A stretch of DNA of 64,000 nt from Curvibacter sp. PAE-UM (GTDB lineage: Bacteria > Pseudomonadota > Gammaproteobacteria > Burkholderiales > Burkholderiaceae_C): NCBI RefSeq assembly GCF_001432305.1, contig NZ_KQ483358.1:2849710-2913709 (forward strand), read 5' to 3'. The notes under the pieces were generated by a model, which was given only the letters and a program-made list of their open reading frames with translations, made no database searches and was not told the origin of the DNA. A program made the position numbers and the translations under genes. This document shows positions 27,884 to 39,708 of the stretch, piece by piece. The stretch's first letter is position 1. The number at the start of each line of letters is the position of its first letter.

Positions 27884-29749
27884 ATGCGCAGCACACAGCA
27901 TCTCCCGCTCCTGCTGCTGGCAGGTCTGCTCCTGGCGGCACCTCACGCCCAGGCGAAATCACCCGCGCCATCCACCGGCGTCCCGGCCCAGCCCGAAGCT
28001 GCCAGCACCCAGCGTGCCAAGCCCGGCTGGTCCAGCAAGAAGTTTGCGGTCGCGGCGGCGCACCCGCTGGCCGTCGACGCGGGTTACCAGATCCTCAAGG
28101 CCGGTGGCAGCGCCGTGGACGCGGCGGTGGCCGTGCAAATGGTGCTGACCCTGGTCGAGCCCCAGTCCAGCGGCATTGGCGGCGGCGCTTTCATGCTGCA
28201 CCACGACGGCCAGCTCACCGAGGCCTACGACGGCCGCGAGACCGCCCCCTCGGACGCCGATGAAGACCTTTTCCTGGACGCGCAGCGCCAGCCCCTGAGC
28301 TTCCAGGCCGCAGCCGTGGGTGGGCGCGCGGTCGGCACACCCGGCGTCCTGCACATGCTGGCGCTGGCCCATCGCCAGCATGGTCGCCTGCCCTGGCGCC
28401 AGCTCTTCGAACCCGCCATTGCCCTGGCCGAAGAAGGTTTTCCGGTCGGCCCGCGCCTGCATGCCCTGCTCTCCGACGCTGCGACCCTGCGACAGGACCC
28501 GGCCGCCGCGACGTATTTCTTCGACACCACCGGCCAGCCCTGGCCGGTCGGCCATCTCCTGAAGAACCCCGAGCTGGCCGCCGTACTGCGTCGCATCGCC
28601 GCAGAGGGGGTGCGCGCCTTCTACGAGGGTGAAATGGCCGAGGCCATGGTACGCAAGGTGCGCGAGCACCCAGGCAATCCAGGGCGTCTCACGCTGGCCG
28701 ACCTGGCCGAGTACGAGGCCACAGTACGCGCCCCCCTGTGCTTTGTGCACAGTGCACGCCCCGTGCATCCCAAGGGCGCACGCCAGCGCGACGTCCGCAT
28801 CTGCGGCATGCCCCCTCCCAGTTCGGGCACCCTGGCCATGGGGCAGATCCTGGGCCTGCTGGCTCACACACCGGCGGCCCGGCTGCAACCCGCGCGCGGC
28901 CCGCAGGGGCTGCAGCCCGGCCCGGACTGGCTGCACCTCTATACCGAAGCCTCGCGCCTGGCCTTTGCCGACCGCGCCGTCTACGTGGCTGATCCGGATT
29001 ACGTGCCGCCGCCGGGCAATAGCTGGATGAGCCTGCTCGACGAAGACTACCTGGCACAACGCGCCCGCCTGATCGGCAGCGGCCCGCGGGCCCGCCGCAT
29101 GCCCGAGGCCCCCGCGGGCATCCCGGCCGGCGTCCAGCAGAGCCTGGGGCCCATGCCCGAGCAGGCCGAGTACGGCACCTCGCACATCAGCATCGTCGAT
29201 GGTCAGGGGCGGACCCTGGCCATGACCAGCAGCATCGAAGCCGCCTGGGGCGCCCACCTCATGGTCAACCGTGGCCAGGGACTGGCCGGGGGCTTTCTGC
29301 TCAACAACCAGCTGACCGACTTCAGCTTCGTTCCGCGCAGCGAATCCGGCGCGCCCATCGCCAACCGCGTCGAACCGCGCAAGCGGCCACGCTCGTCCAT
29401 GACCCCGGTGCTGGTGTTCGAGCGGCCCCGCGGCGACTTCCTGCTCAGCGGCGGCAGCCCGGGCGGCGCCTACATCATCCATTACACGAGCAAGCTGCTC
29501 TACGGCACCTTGCACTGGGGGCTGGATGTGCAGCAGGCCATCAACCTGCCCAACTTCGCAGCCTTTGGCGGCCCGGTCCTGCTGGAGGACCAGCGTTTCC
29601 CCCCGAGCACGGCAGCGGCCCTGCGCCAGCGCGGCCATCGCGTGCAGGAGCAGGCGCTGACCAGCGGTCTGCAGGCCATCCAGGTGCGCGGCAAGGGCCT
29701 GTACGGCGGCGCCGACCCGCGGCGCGAGGGCGTGGTCAAAGGCGACTGA
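27884..29749 (+). CDS. ggt: Gamma-glutamyltransferase
   Basis: Periplasmic enzyme that hydrolyses or transfers the gamma-glutamyl group of glutathione. 621 aa: signal peptide 1-25 (ends HAQA), the large-subunit core AVAVQMVLTLVEPQSSGIGGG, the small-subunit start with nucleophile Thr in YGTSHISIVDG (about 429; the second Thr of the usual TTH is Ser), and RSSMTPVLVFE plus LLSGGSPGGAYIIHY near the C-terminus. The autoprocessing Thr is conserved. No glutathione neighbours are visible. Confidence 0.92.
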   Translation: MRSTQHLPLLLLAGLLLAAPHAQAKSPAPSTGVPAQPEAASTQRAKPGWSSKKFAVAAAHPLAVDAGYQILKAGGSAVDAAVAVQMVLTLVEPQSSGIGGGAFMLHHDGQLTEAYDGRETAPSDADEDLFLDAQRQPLSFQAAAVGGRAVGTPGVLHMLALAHRQHGRLPWRQLFEPAIALAEEGFPVGPRLHALLSDAATLRQDPAAATYFFDTTGQPWPVGHLLKNPELAAVLRRIAAEGVRAFYEGEMAEAMVRKVREHPGNPGRLTLADLAEYEATVRAPLCFVHSARPVHPKGARQRDVRICGMPPPSSGTLAMGQILGLLAHTPAARLQPARGPQGLQPGPDWLHLYTEASRLAFADRAVYVADPDYVPPPGNSWMSLLDEDYLAQRARLIGSGPRARRMPEAPAGIPAGVQQSLGPMPEQAEYGTSHISIVDGQGRTLAMTSSIEAAWGAHLMVNRGQGLAGGFLLNNQLTDFSFVPRSESGAPIANRVEPRKRPRSSMTPVLVFERPRGDFLLSGGSPGGAYIIHYTSKLLYGTLHWGLDVQQAINLPNFAAFGGPVLLEDQRFPPSTAAALRQRGHRVQEQALTSGLQAIQVRGKGLYGGADPRREGVVKGD

Positions 29750-29759
29750 GCCGCCTCCC

Positions 29760-29778
29760 TACAATCGAGGCCACGCTA
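29760..29778 (+). promoter_or_regulatory. Possible dnaG -10 and ribosome site
   Basis: TACAAT at 29760-29765 followed by GAGG (29767-29770), 12 bp before the dnaG ATG. No clear -35. It would give a short leader, so dnaG could be expressed independently of ggt. Confidence 0.3.
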
Positions 29779-31652
29779 TGGCCATCCCCCAGTCCTTCAT
29801 CCAGGAGTTGCTCGCACGTGCCGACGTCGTCGAGATCGTCGGCCGCACCGTGCAGCTCAAGAAGGGCGGCGCCAACTTCATGGGCCTGTGCCCCTTCCAT
29901 GCCGAGAAGTCCCCCTCCTTCACGGTCAGCCCAACCAAGCAGTTCTATCACTGCTTCGGCTGCGGCAAACATGGCGACGCGATCAACTTCCTGATGGAGC
30001 AGACCGGCATGAGCTTCATCGAGGCGGTGAAGGATCTCGCCCAGCACTACGGTCTGCAGGTACCGGAGGACGACGCCAGCCCGCAGGACCGCGCCCGCGC
30101 CGCCGAGCAGCGCCAGAAGCAGGCCACGCTGAACGATGTGCTTGAAAAAGCCGGCGAGGCCTGGCGCAAGCAGCTCAAAAGCTCAGCCAAGGCGGTCGAC
30201 TACCTCAAGGGCCGCGGCCTGTCCGGCGAAATCGCCAGGCAGTTCGGCCTGGGTTATGCCCCCGAGGGCTGGCGCAGCCTGGCCAGTGTGTTCCCCCAGT
30301 ACGACGACCCGCTGCTGGTGGAAAGCGGCCTGGTCATCACCAATGCCGACGACAACAGCGGCGAGGAAAAGCGCTACGACCGCTTCCGCGACCGCATCAT
30401 GTTCCCCATCCGCAACGTCAAGGGTGAGTGCATCGGCTTTGGCGGGCGGGTGCTGGGCGACGAAAAGCCCAAGTACCTGAACTCGCCCGAGACCCCTGTC
30501 TTCAGCAAGGGCCATGAGCTCTACGGCCTCTTTGAAGCCCGCAACGCCATCCGCGACGCCGGCTACGTGCTGGTCACCGAGGGTTACATGGACGTGGTGG
30601 CCCTGGCCCAGCTGGGCTTTCCCAATGCCGTGGCCACTCTGGGCACGGCCTGCACCACCGACCATGTGCAGAAGCTATTCCGCTTCACCGACTCGGTCGT
30701 CTTCAGCTTCGATGGCGACGCCGCCGGCCGGCGCGCCGCGCGCCGCGCGCTGGACGGCGCCCTGCCCTACGCCACCGACGTGCGCAGCATCAAATTCCTG
30801 TTCCTGCCGGCCGAGCACGACCCGGACAGCTACATCCGTGAGAACGGCAAGGAGGCCTTTGCCCGCTGCGTCGGCGAGGCCGTGCCGCTGAGCCGTTTCC
30901 TGATCGAGGCCGCACGCGAGGGCTGCGACCTCTCCAGCGCCGAGGGCCGCGCCCGCCTGGCCAGCAACGCCAAGCCGCTGTGGAGCCAGTTGCCCGACGG
31001 CGCCCTGAAACGGCAGCTGCTCAAGGAGATCGCCGGACAGGTCAAGGTGGAAACCCAGGAACTGCAGGAACTGTGGGGTAGCGCCAAAAGCAAGGAAGGG
31101 TCGCCCCCCGCAGGTGCAGGCGCCGCGCCGCGCCGCGACAACCGGCCCGCCCCCCGCAACTCCCGCCGTCTGCCCATCCGCCCGGCCATGGAAGCCGGGG
31201 CGAGCAATATTGCGCGCCTCGTCTTCCGTAACCCGGGCTTCTGGGAGCAGTTGACGGCGGCCGACCACGAGGTCCTGTGCCAGCTCGAAGGAACTTTCGG
31301 CGACCTGTTCCGCTGGATCGACAGTCAGGTGCACGAGCATGGCGCGCAACCCATGGCGGCCCTGCTGGCGGGCATGGGCGGGCAGCCGTTCGAGGCACAG
31401 GCGCGCCAGCTCATCGAATTCGACAATCTGCAACCCCTGGGGCGCCAGATCGAAGACCCGGAAACGCCGCTGTCGGACCTGCGGGTCGCGGTGACCCGGC
31501 TGCACCTGGAAGCGATCGACATGGAACTCAAGCAGGTCCAGTCCCTGCCATCGGGCGACGGCACCCGGATCGAGCAGGAAAAACAGCTGATCCAGCAGCA
31601 ACTGGCCTACAAAAAGTCGCTGCATGACCTGGGGAAATCCGTGCGGACATGA
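29778..31652 (+). CDS. dnaG: DNA primase
   Basis: Makes RNA primers at the replication fork. 624 aa: N-terminal CHC2 zinc finger (CPFHAEKSPSFTVSPTKQF then HCFGCGKHGDAINF, about 38-72), the RNA polymerase core with TOPRIM motif VLVTEGYMDVVAL (about 264), and a C-terminal DnaB-binding domain (about 480-624). E. coli DnaG is 581 aa; the difference is in the linker rich in Pro/Ala/Arg (about 440-470). Unlike E. coli, rpsU is not upstream; ggt is. Confidence 0.96.
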   Translation: MAIPQSFIQELLARADVVEIVGRTVQLKKGGANFMGLCPFHAEKSPSFTVSPTKQFYHCFGCGKHGDAINFLMEQTGMSFIEAVKDLAQHYGLQVPEDDASPQDRARAAEQRQKQATLNDVLEKAGEAWRKQLKSSAKAVDYLKGRGLSGEIARQFGLGYAPEGWRSLASVFPQYDDPLLVESGLVITNADDNSGEEKRYDRFRDRIMFPIRNVKGECIGFGGRVLGDEKPKYLNSPETPVFSKGHELYGLFEARNAIRDAGYVLVTEGYMDVVALAQLGFPNAVATLGTACTTDHVQKLFRFTDSVVFSFDGDAAGRRAARRALDGALPYATDVRSIKFLFLPAEHDPDSYIRENGKEAFARCVGEAVPLSRFLIEAAREGCDLSSAEGRARLASNAKPLWSQLPDGALKRQLLKEIAGQVKVETQELQELWGSAKSKEGSPPAGAGAAPRRDNRPAPRNSRRLPIRPAMEAGASNIARLVFRNPGFWEQLTAADHEVLCQLEGTFGDLFRWIDSQVHEHGAQPMAALLAGMGGQPFEAQARQLIEFDNLQPLGRQIEDPETPLSDLRVAVTRLHLEAIDMELKQVQSLPSGDGTRIEQEKQLIQQQLAYKKSLHDLGKSVRT

Positions 31653-31672
31653 GCCGCCAGCCCGCCCCGGCA

Positions 31673-31700
31673 TTGAATTTCCGGAATCGCCGGGTATAAT
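31673..31700 (+). promoter_or_regulatory. rpoD sigma70 promoter
   Basis: TTGAAT (31673-31678), 16-bp spacer, TATAAT (31695-31700). It lies just after dnaG and implies a leader of about 210 nt before rpoD. The leader (31707-31916) carries a small GAGGA/TCCTC hairpin and no other recognisable element. Confidence 0.75.
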
Positions 31701-31916
31701 CCATTTCTGATTTCGGCAAGAGCGACAGCAGCACCTCCGGGCCAGGCCAACCGTAGCCTCCGCGCACGACCGGCCACCTTACCGCAAGGACTGCACCCCA
31801 AATGTTCGCCCTCCCATCTTGCCTCTGAGGATTTCTCCTCTGTCCCCCAACCGCGCCGGTTTGTCGGTGCTGTGTTTGTTTCTTTGTGCCAGTTTTTGAT
31901 GTTTCGAGGTTGATCC

Positions 31917-34352
<2,436 letters not shown>

Positions 34353-34375
34353 TTGTTGTCTTCAGGCTCTTGAGG

Positions 34376-34399
34376 AAGCCCGCTTCGTGCGGGCTTTTT
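34376..34399 (+). terminator. rpoD terminator
   Basis: AAGCCCGC (34376-34383), loop TTCGT, GCGGGCTT (34389-34396), then T-rich tract to 34399 and beyond (TTTTTCTTTTTC). A strong intrinsic terminator 24 bp after the rpoD stop. Confidence 0.9.
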
Positions 34400-34433
34400 C
34401 TTTTTCTTTTTTCTGCGCTGTGTTGTTGCTTGC

Positions 34434-34941
34434 GTGGCAGGCCGGGTCTCGCCCCGGCGGGCGAGGTACTTTTCTTTGCTTCGCCAAAGAAAAGTACCCA
34501 AAAGAAAGGCGAGCCGGATTCGTCGACCCGCTACGCGGGCACGCTGCGTTGCTCGGGACCGGCGGGAAGCGCAGAAACTCGGCTAGCGCCTCAAACATCT
34601 GCGCTTCTTTTTCCGCCACTCCCTGCGCTACTCGCCTCCTCATGACGGCGGGAGGAACCGGGTACGAATACCAAGACAACAAGGACGCGCCATGGCGCGT
34701 CCTTGTGGGGTCCGGCTGTTTGATCCCTATGCCGTGTGGCAGGGCTGAGCAGCGCAGCAGCGGGCGGATCAGGGCGGGCGTTGTCCGAGCGCAGCGAGTT
34801 TAGCCCGACCCCGCCCGATGCGAGCAGCGCAAGGAACCCCGCAGGGGCCCTGACTTCGGCTCGCCTTCTCTTTGCTTACTTTCTCTTGGCGAAGCAAGAG
34901 AAAGTGAGTCGCCCGCCGGGGCGAGACCCGGCAAAGCCACG
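34434..34941. repeat. Giant palindromic repeat, copy A
   Basis: A roughly 500-bp non-coding element between rpoD and dnaE (34353-35015 holds no gene). Ends are inverted: GCCGGGTCTCGCCCCGGC from 34441 and its complement ending at 34932. Each arm then carries a hairpin (14-bp stem 34465-34478/34485-34498 with loop CTTCGC, and 34875-34888/34895-34908). A 28-bp perfect palindrome (34679-34706) sits at the centre, and the two halves are diverged inverted copies of each other. The 137 bp 34731-34867 match copy B (39962-40098) with 4 differences. Short ORFs inside look spurious. Confidence 0.85.
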
Positions 34942-35000
34942 ACTACCAAAACGCCAAGACAAAGAGGGGAAACCTTGAGAGTGGCAGTCCGCCAGCCTAC

Positions 35001-35006
35001 TAAAAT
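35001..35006 (+). promoter_or_regulatory. dnaE -10 element (CTAAAATC type)
   Basis: TAAAAT ends 9 bp before the dnaE ATG; TTGAGA (34975-34980) lies upstream with a long, 20-bp spacer. The same CTAAAATC string precedes the TrhO-like gene (40201) and trmB (52689). If used, the dnaE leader would be only a few bases long. Confidence 0.4.
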
Positions 35007-35015
35007 CAAATCCAT

Positions 35016-38000
35016 ATGTTCACCCACCTGCGCCTGCACACCGAGTTCTCCGTCGTCGACGGCACCGTCCGCATCGAGGACATCGTCAAGGCCGCCGCCA
35101 GTGATGGCCAGCCGGCGCTGGCCATCACCGACCTGAACAACCTCTTTGGCGCCATCAAGTTCTACAAGGAAGCGCGCGGCAAGGGTGTCAAGCCTTTGAT
35201 CGGCGTCGAGATCATGCTGGAGGGCCTGGGCCAGGACCCGCTGGCCACCTCGCGCCTGCTACTGCTGGTGCAGAACAAGCAGGGTTACCTCAACCTTTCC
35301 GAAATCATCGCGCGGGCCTGGACCAGCAACGTGGTGAAGGCCCAGGCCGTGGTCAAGCTGGCCTGGCTGAAAGAATTGCACGAGGGGCTGATCGCGCTCT
35401 CCGGCGCGCAAAGTGGCGCCGTGGGCCAGGCCCTGGTGCAGGGCGATGCCGAGCGTGCCCATGAGGCTGCACTGCAGCTGTCCACCGTGTTCCCGCATCG
35501 TTACTACCTGGAACTGCAGCGCGCCGGGCGATCGGACGACGAGGCCCATGTGACGGCCGCCGTGCAATTGGCCGCGCGCATGAAGCTGCCCGTGGTGGCC
35601 ACGCACCCGGTGCAGTTCGCCACACCCGACGACTACGAAGCGCACGAGGCACGCGTCTGCATCTCCGAAGGCGAGATCCTGGGCAACCCGCGCCGGGTGC
35701 GCAAGTTCACGCGCGAGCAGTACTTCAAGAACGCCCAGCAGATGCAGGCCCTGTTTGCCGACCTGCCCAGCGCGGTGGCCAACACCCTGGAGATCGCCAA
35801 GCGCTGCAACCTGACCCTGGTGCTGGGCAAACCACAACTGCCCAACTTCCCCATCCCCGGCGGCCTGAGCATCGAGGAATACTTCCGCCAGGTTTCGTTT
35901 GAGGGCCTGGAAGAACGCCTCGCGCATCTGTACCCCGACGCAGCCAGGCGCGATACCGAACGGCCGCGCTACGTGGAGCGCCTGGAGTTCGAGATCAACA
36001 CCATCCTGAAGATGGGTTTCCCGGGTTACTTCCTCATCGTGGGCGATTTCATCCAGTGGGCCAAGGCCAACGGCTGCCCGGTCGGGCCGGGCCGTGGCTC
36101 GGGCGCCGGCTCGCTGGTGGCCTATGCGCTCAAGATCACCGACCTGGACCCGCTGGAATACAAGCTGCTGTTCGAGCGTTTCCTGAACCCGGAACGTGTC
36201 TCGATGCCGGACTTCGACATCGACTTCTGCCAGGCCAACCGCGACCGCGTGATCGACTACGTCAAGGACAAGTACGGCAAGGAGGCGGTCAGCCAGATCG
36301 CCACCTTCGGCACCATGGCCGCGCGTGCCGCCATCCGCGACGTGGGCCGCGTGCTCGACATGAGCTACACCTTCTGCGATGGCATCTCCAAGCTCATCCC
36401 CAACAAGCCGGGCCAGCACATCACCATTGCCGACGCCATCCAGGCCGAGCCCATCCTGGCCGAACGGCTGGAGAAGGAAGACGAGGTCAAGACCCTGCTG
36501 GCGCTGGCCCAGAAGCTCGAAGGCCTGACACGCAACGTCGGCATGCACGCCGGCGGCGTGCTGATCGCGCCGGGCAAGCTGACCGACTTCTGCCCGCTCT
36601 ACCAGCAGCCTGGCAGCGACGCGGCCGTGAGCCAGTACGACAAGGACGACGTGGAGGCCGTGGGCCTGGTGAAGTTCGACTTCCTGGGCCTGGCCACGCT
36701 GACCATCCTGGAGATTGCGCGCGAGTTCATCATGGCGCGCCACCCGGGCCAGGAGCACTTCGCCTTCGAGAACATCCCGCTCAACGACAAGCCCACCTAC
36801 CACCTGTTCCAGGAAGGCAAGACCGAAGCGGTGTTCCAGTTTGAAAGCCGCGGCATGCAGGGCATGCTGCGCGACGCCAAGCCCACGCGCCTGGAAGACC
36901 TGATCGCACTCAACGCCCTGTACCGCCCGGGCCCCATGGACCTGATCCCCAGTTTCGTGGCACGTAAGCATGGAAGGGAAGAAGTCGCGTACCCGCACCC
37001 GGCGGTGGCCGAGATGCTCAGCGAGACCTACGGCATCATGGTCTACCAGGAGCAGGTGATGCAGACCGCGCAGATCCTGGGCGGCTACTCGCTGGGCGGC
37101 GCCGACCTCTTGCGCCGCGCCATGGGCAAGAAGAAGGCCGAGGAGATGGCCGAGCACCGGGAGAAATTCCGCGTCGGCGCGCTCAAGACCCACAACATTC
37201 CCCAGGACAAGGCCGACGAAGTCTTCGACCTGATGGAGAAGTTCGCCGGCTACGGCTTCAACAAGTCACACGCCGCCGCCTACTCCCTGCTGGCCTACCA
37301 CACAGCCTGGCTCAAGGTGCATTACACGGCCGAGTTCTTCTGCGCCAACATGACCGTGGAAATGGACGACACCGACAAGCTGAAGGTGTTGTTCGAGGAT
37401 GCCCTCAAGATGGGCCTGAGCTTCGAGTCACCCGACGTCAACCGCGGCCATTACCGCTTCGAGCCGATCTCGGACAAGGCCATCCGCTACGGCCTGGGTG
37501 CCGTCAAGGGTACGGGCCAGCAGGCCATCGAAGCCATCGTGAAAGCCCGCGAAGAAGGCGGCCCGTTCACCAGCCTGTACGACTTCTGCGTGCGCGTGGA
37601 TCGCACACGCCTGAACAAACGCAGCATCGAGGCGCTGATCAAGGCGGGGGCTTTCGACTCCCTGCAGCTCAACCGTGCGTCTCTGGTTGCATCGATTGAT
37701 CGCGCCTTCGACTTCGCCAATGCCACCGCCGCCAACGTCAACCAGGGCGGCCTGTTCGACCTGGGAGACGACAGCCATGGCGCCAGCACGCAGGAGCCGG
37801 AGCTGGTGGAAGCCATGCCTTGGGGCGTGAAGGAACGCCTCACGAACGAGAAGACCGCCGTGGGTTTCTACCTCTCGGGTCATCTGTTCGACGAGGTCTC
37901 CATGGAAGTACGCCGCTTCGCCAAGCGCGAACTGGCCGACCTGATCGACACACGCGAGCCGCAGCTGCTGGTCGGCATCGTCAGCGATTTCCGTGTCATC

Positions 38001-38489
38001 AACGGCCAGCGCGGCAAGCTGGCCCTCTTCAAGCTCGACGACAAGACGGCCGTGCTCGACGCCCGCGTAGACGAGGCGCTGATGAACGCCAACCGCAACC
38101 TGCTCAAGGACGATGAGCTCATCATCGTCATGGCCAAGGTCATGCCCGATCGTTTTTCAGGCGGCCTGCAGCTCAACATCAACCAGGTCTGGAGCCTGGA
38201 GGCCGCGCGCTGCCGCTTCGGCAAGTACCTTCGCGTGGCCGTCAACGGCCGCGCCCCCGACGTGCAGCGTCTGGTGGCCGAACATCCGCCCAAGCGCGAG
38301 ATGACCGAGCAGGGCGAACTGCTGCGCGGCCTGGGTGTGCGCCTGACCCTGCGCCGTCAGGGCCCGGGGCTGGGCGCTGCGGCCGAGTTGCAACTGGGCG
38401 AAGACGCGAAGTTCTATCCCAGTGATGCGGCGTTGGCGGGGTGGATGGCGCAGGCGGATCAGGGTAAGGCTGTCATCGTTTACGACTGA
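35016..38489 (+). CDS. dnaE: DNA polymerase III alpha subunit
   Basis: Replicative polymerase of the C family. 1157 aa, essentially E. coli length (1160). N-terminal PHP domain (HLRLHTEFSVVDG, 4-16), palm with the catalytic PDFDIDFCQ (about 398-406) and the third Asp in the following segment, tandem helix-hairpin-helix, OB domain (about 980-1070) and the tau-binding C-terminus. No classic Shine-Dalgarno is evident before the ATG. Separated from rnhB, its usual neighbour, and flanked by two large palindromic repeats. Confidence 0.97.
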   Translation: MFTHLRLHTEFSVVDGTVRIEDIVKAAASDGQPALAITDLNNLFGAIKFYKEARGKGVKPLIGVEIMLEGLGQDPLATSRLLLLVQNKQGYLNLSEIIARAWTSNVVKAQAVVKLAWLKELHEGLIALSGAQSGAVGQALVQGDAERAHEAALQLSTVFPHRYYLELQRAGRSDDEAHVTAAVQLAARMKLPVVATHPVQFATPDDYEAHEARVCISEGEILGNPRRVRKFTREQYFKNAQQMQALFADLPSAVANTLEIAKRCNLTLVLGKPQLPNFPIPGGLSIEEYFRQVSFEGLEERLAHLYPDAARRDTERPRYVERLEFEINTILKMGFPGYFLIVGDFIQWAKANGCPVGPGRGSGAGSLVAYALKITDLDPLEYKLLFERFLNPERVSMPDFDIDFCQANRDRVIDYVKDKYGKEAVSQIATFGTMAARAAIRDVGRVLDMSYTFCDGISKLIPNKPGQHITIADAIQAEPILAERLEKEDEVKTLLALAQKLEGLTRNVGMHAGGVLIAPGKLTDFCPLYQQPGSDAAVSQYDKDDVEAVGLVKFDFLGLATLTILEIAREFIMARHPGQEHFAFENIPLNDKPTYHLFQEGKTEAVFQFESRGMQGMLRDAKPTRLEDLIALNALYRPGPMDLIPSFVARKHGREEVAYPHPAVAEMLSETYGIMVYQEQVMQTAQILGGYSLGGADLLRRAMGKKKAEEMAEHREKFRVGALKTHNIPQDKADEVFDLMEKFAGYGFNKSHAAAYSLLAYHTAWLKVHYTAEFFCANMTVEMDDTDKLKVLFEDALKMGLSFESPDVNRGHYRFEPISDKAIRYGLGAVKGTGQQAIEAIVKAREEGGPFTSLYDFCVRVDRTRLNKRSIEALIKAGAFDSLQLNRASLVASIDRAFDFANATAANVNQGGLFDLGDDSHGASTQEPELVEAMPWGVKERLTNEKTAVGFYLSGHLFDEVSMEVRRFAKRELADLIDTREPQLLVGIVSDFRVINGQRGKLALFKLDDKTAVLDARVDEALMNANRNLLKDDELIIVMAKVMPDRFSGGLQLNINQVWSLEAARCRFGKYLRVAVNGRAPDVQRLVAEHPPKREMTEQGELLRGLGVRLTLRRQGPGLGAAAELQLGEDAKFYPSDAALAGWMAQADQGKAVIVYD

Positions 38490-38581
38490 GCTCTCTGCTC
38501 TGCCTGGCCGGCAGGGATGCTTTGCCGGGTCTCGCCCCGGCGGGCGACTCACTTTCTCTTGCTTCGCCAAGAGAAAGTAAG

Positions 38582-39708
38582 GGCGGATTCAAATACCAAG
38601 TGCAACGATGGGCTGGATATCGACATTCTGCTTGAAGCAATCTTCGAAGAGCACCTCGGCTGGAGTCCTGAACCCAAGGGTCTTGCGAGGGCGGGTATTG
38701 AGACTCCAGGCAATGTGATCGAGCTGGCGCTGGCTATAGACGCTCAGATCCGTCCCCTTGGGCAGGTATTGCCTGATCAGCCCATTGGTGTTCTCGTTGA
38801 TTCCGCGCTGCCAGGGGCTGTGCGGGTCCGCAAAGTAGATCTTCAATCCTGTGCTCTCGGCCAGCTTTTTGTGCAACGCCATCTCCTTGCCCTGGTCGTA
38901 CGTCAAGGTCTGGCGTAATGCATCGTCCAGAGGGCTGAAGGCCTGTTCGTAGCCGCGCAGGGCTTCTTCTGCCGTGGCACCATCCATCTTCACCAGCATG
39001 ACGAACAAGGTCTTGCGGCACACCAGGGTGCCCACAGCCGATTGGTTCCTGGAACCCTTGATCAGATCGCCTTCCCAGTGACCCGGTAGTAATCGATCGC
39101 TGGCTTCGGGGGGGCGCAGATGAATGCTGACGATGTCCTGTAGGGCGCCGCGCCGCCCAGTGCCTCGTGCCTGGGGACGGCGTGCCCCACGCCCTTGGCG
39201 CAGCAGGCTGACCAGCTGTCGACGCAGCTCCCCTCGCGGGGCCGCGTAAATGGCGGTGTAGATCGTCTCGTGGGAAGCTTGCAATTGAGGTTGCCCGGGA
39301 TGCTCGCGTTTGAGTGTGCCCGCAATCTGTTCAGGCGACCAGCTCTGGCACAGCAGGCCATGAACCCTTTGCCACAAGGCACCGTCCGGATGAAGTTTTC
39401 GGGTTGGTCGACAAGCACGACGGAGGCGACGGGCACGCACGCCAGCACGTACTGCGTTGTAGCCGCCCGCAACTCGGGGACGGCCCATAGGCCCTAACTC
39501 AGATTCCTGCTTGTAGCCATTTCGCCGCAGTTCGCGACTGATGGTGCTCGGACAACGGCCAAGCGCCCGAGCAATGCCGCGGACGCTGCAATCCTGAAAC
39601 TTCATGGCCATGATCGCGCCACGTTCCTCGGCGCTCAGGTGGGTGTAGGTGGCTTTCATGCAACGGGCTCCTTCTGGAAGTGTGTTGCACTTCAGCTTTG
39701 AATCCGCC
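38582..39708 (-). mobile_element. IS30-family insertion sequence, complete
   Basis: 1127 bp. Terminal inverted repeats GGCGGATTCAAA, five non-matching bases, then AGTGCAAC at the left; the same pattern inverted at the right. Flanked by direct AAG (38579-38581 and 39709-39711), a 3-bp target duplication. The uninterrupted target is present in copy A, which confirms the ends. One transposase gene on the minus strand, apparently intact, so the element may be active. Confidence 0.93.
38589..39659 (-). CDS. IS30-family transposase
   Basis: 356 aa from the ATG at 39659. N-terminal helix-turn-helix (AEERGAIMAMKFQDCSVRGI), then the DDE core: Asp198 in HWEGDLIKG, Asp255 in TYDQGKEM and Glu289 in GINENTNGLIRQYLPKGTD, with the 33-residue D-E spacing of the IS30 family. 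No frameshift is seen. A TTG 17 codons upstream would start outside the element and is not used here. Confidence 0.94.
   Translation of the reverse strand: MKATYTHLSAEERGAIMAMKFQDCSVRGIARALGRCPSTISRELRRNGYKQESELGPMGRPRVAGGYNAVRAGVRARRLRRACRPTRKLHPDGALWQRVHGLLCQSWSPEQIAGTLKREHPGQPQLQASHETIYTAIYAAPRGELRRQLVSLLRQGRGARRPQARGTGRRGALQDIVSIHLRPPEASDRLLPGHWEGDLIKGSRNQSAVGTLVCRKTLFVMLVKMDGATAEEALRGYEQAFSPLDDALRQTLTYDQGKEMALHKKLAESTGLKIYFADPHSPWQRGINENTNGLIRQYLPKGTDLSVYSQRQLDHIAWSLNTRPRKTLGFRTPAEVLFEDCFKQNVDIQPIVALGI

Noticed and set aside
34387-34978. Several short ORFs inside repeat copies A and B (34387-34978 and 39649-40231)
   Set aside because: They run through hairpins and palindromes, are not conserved in frame between the two copies, and have no ribosome site.
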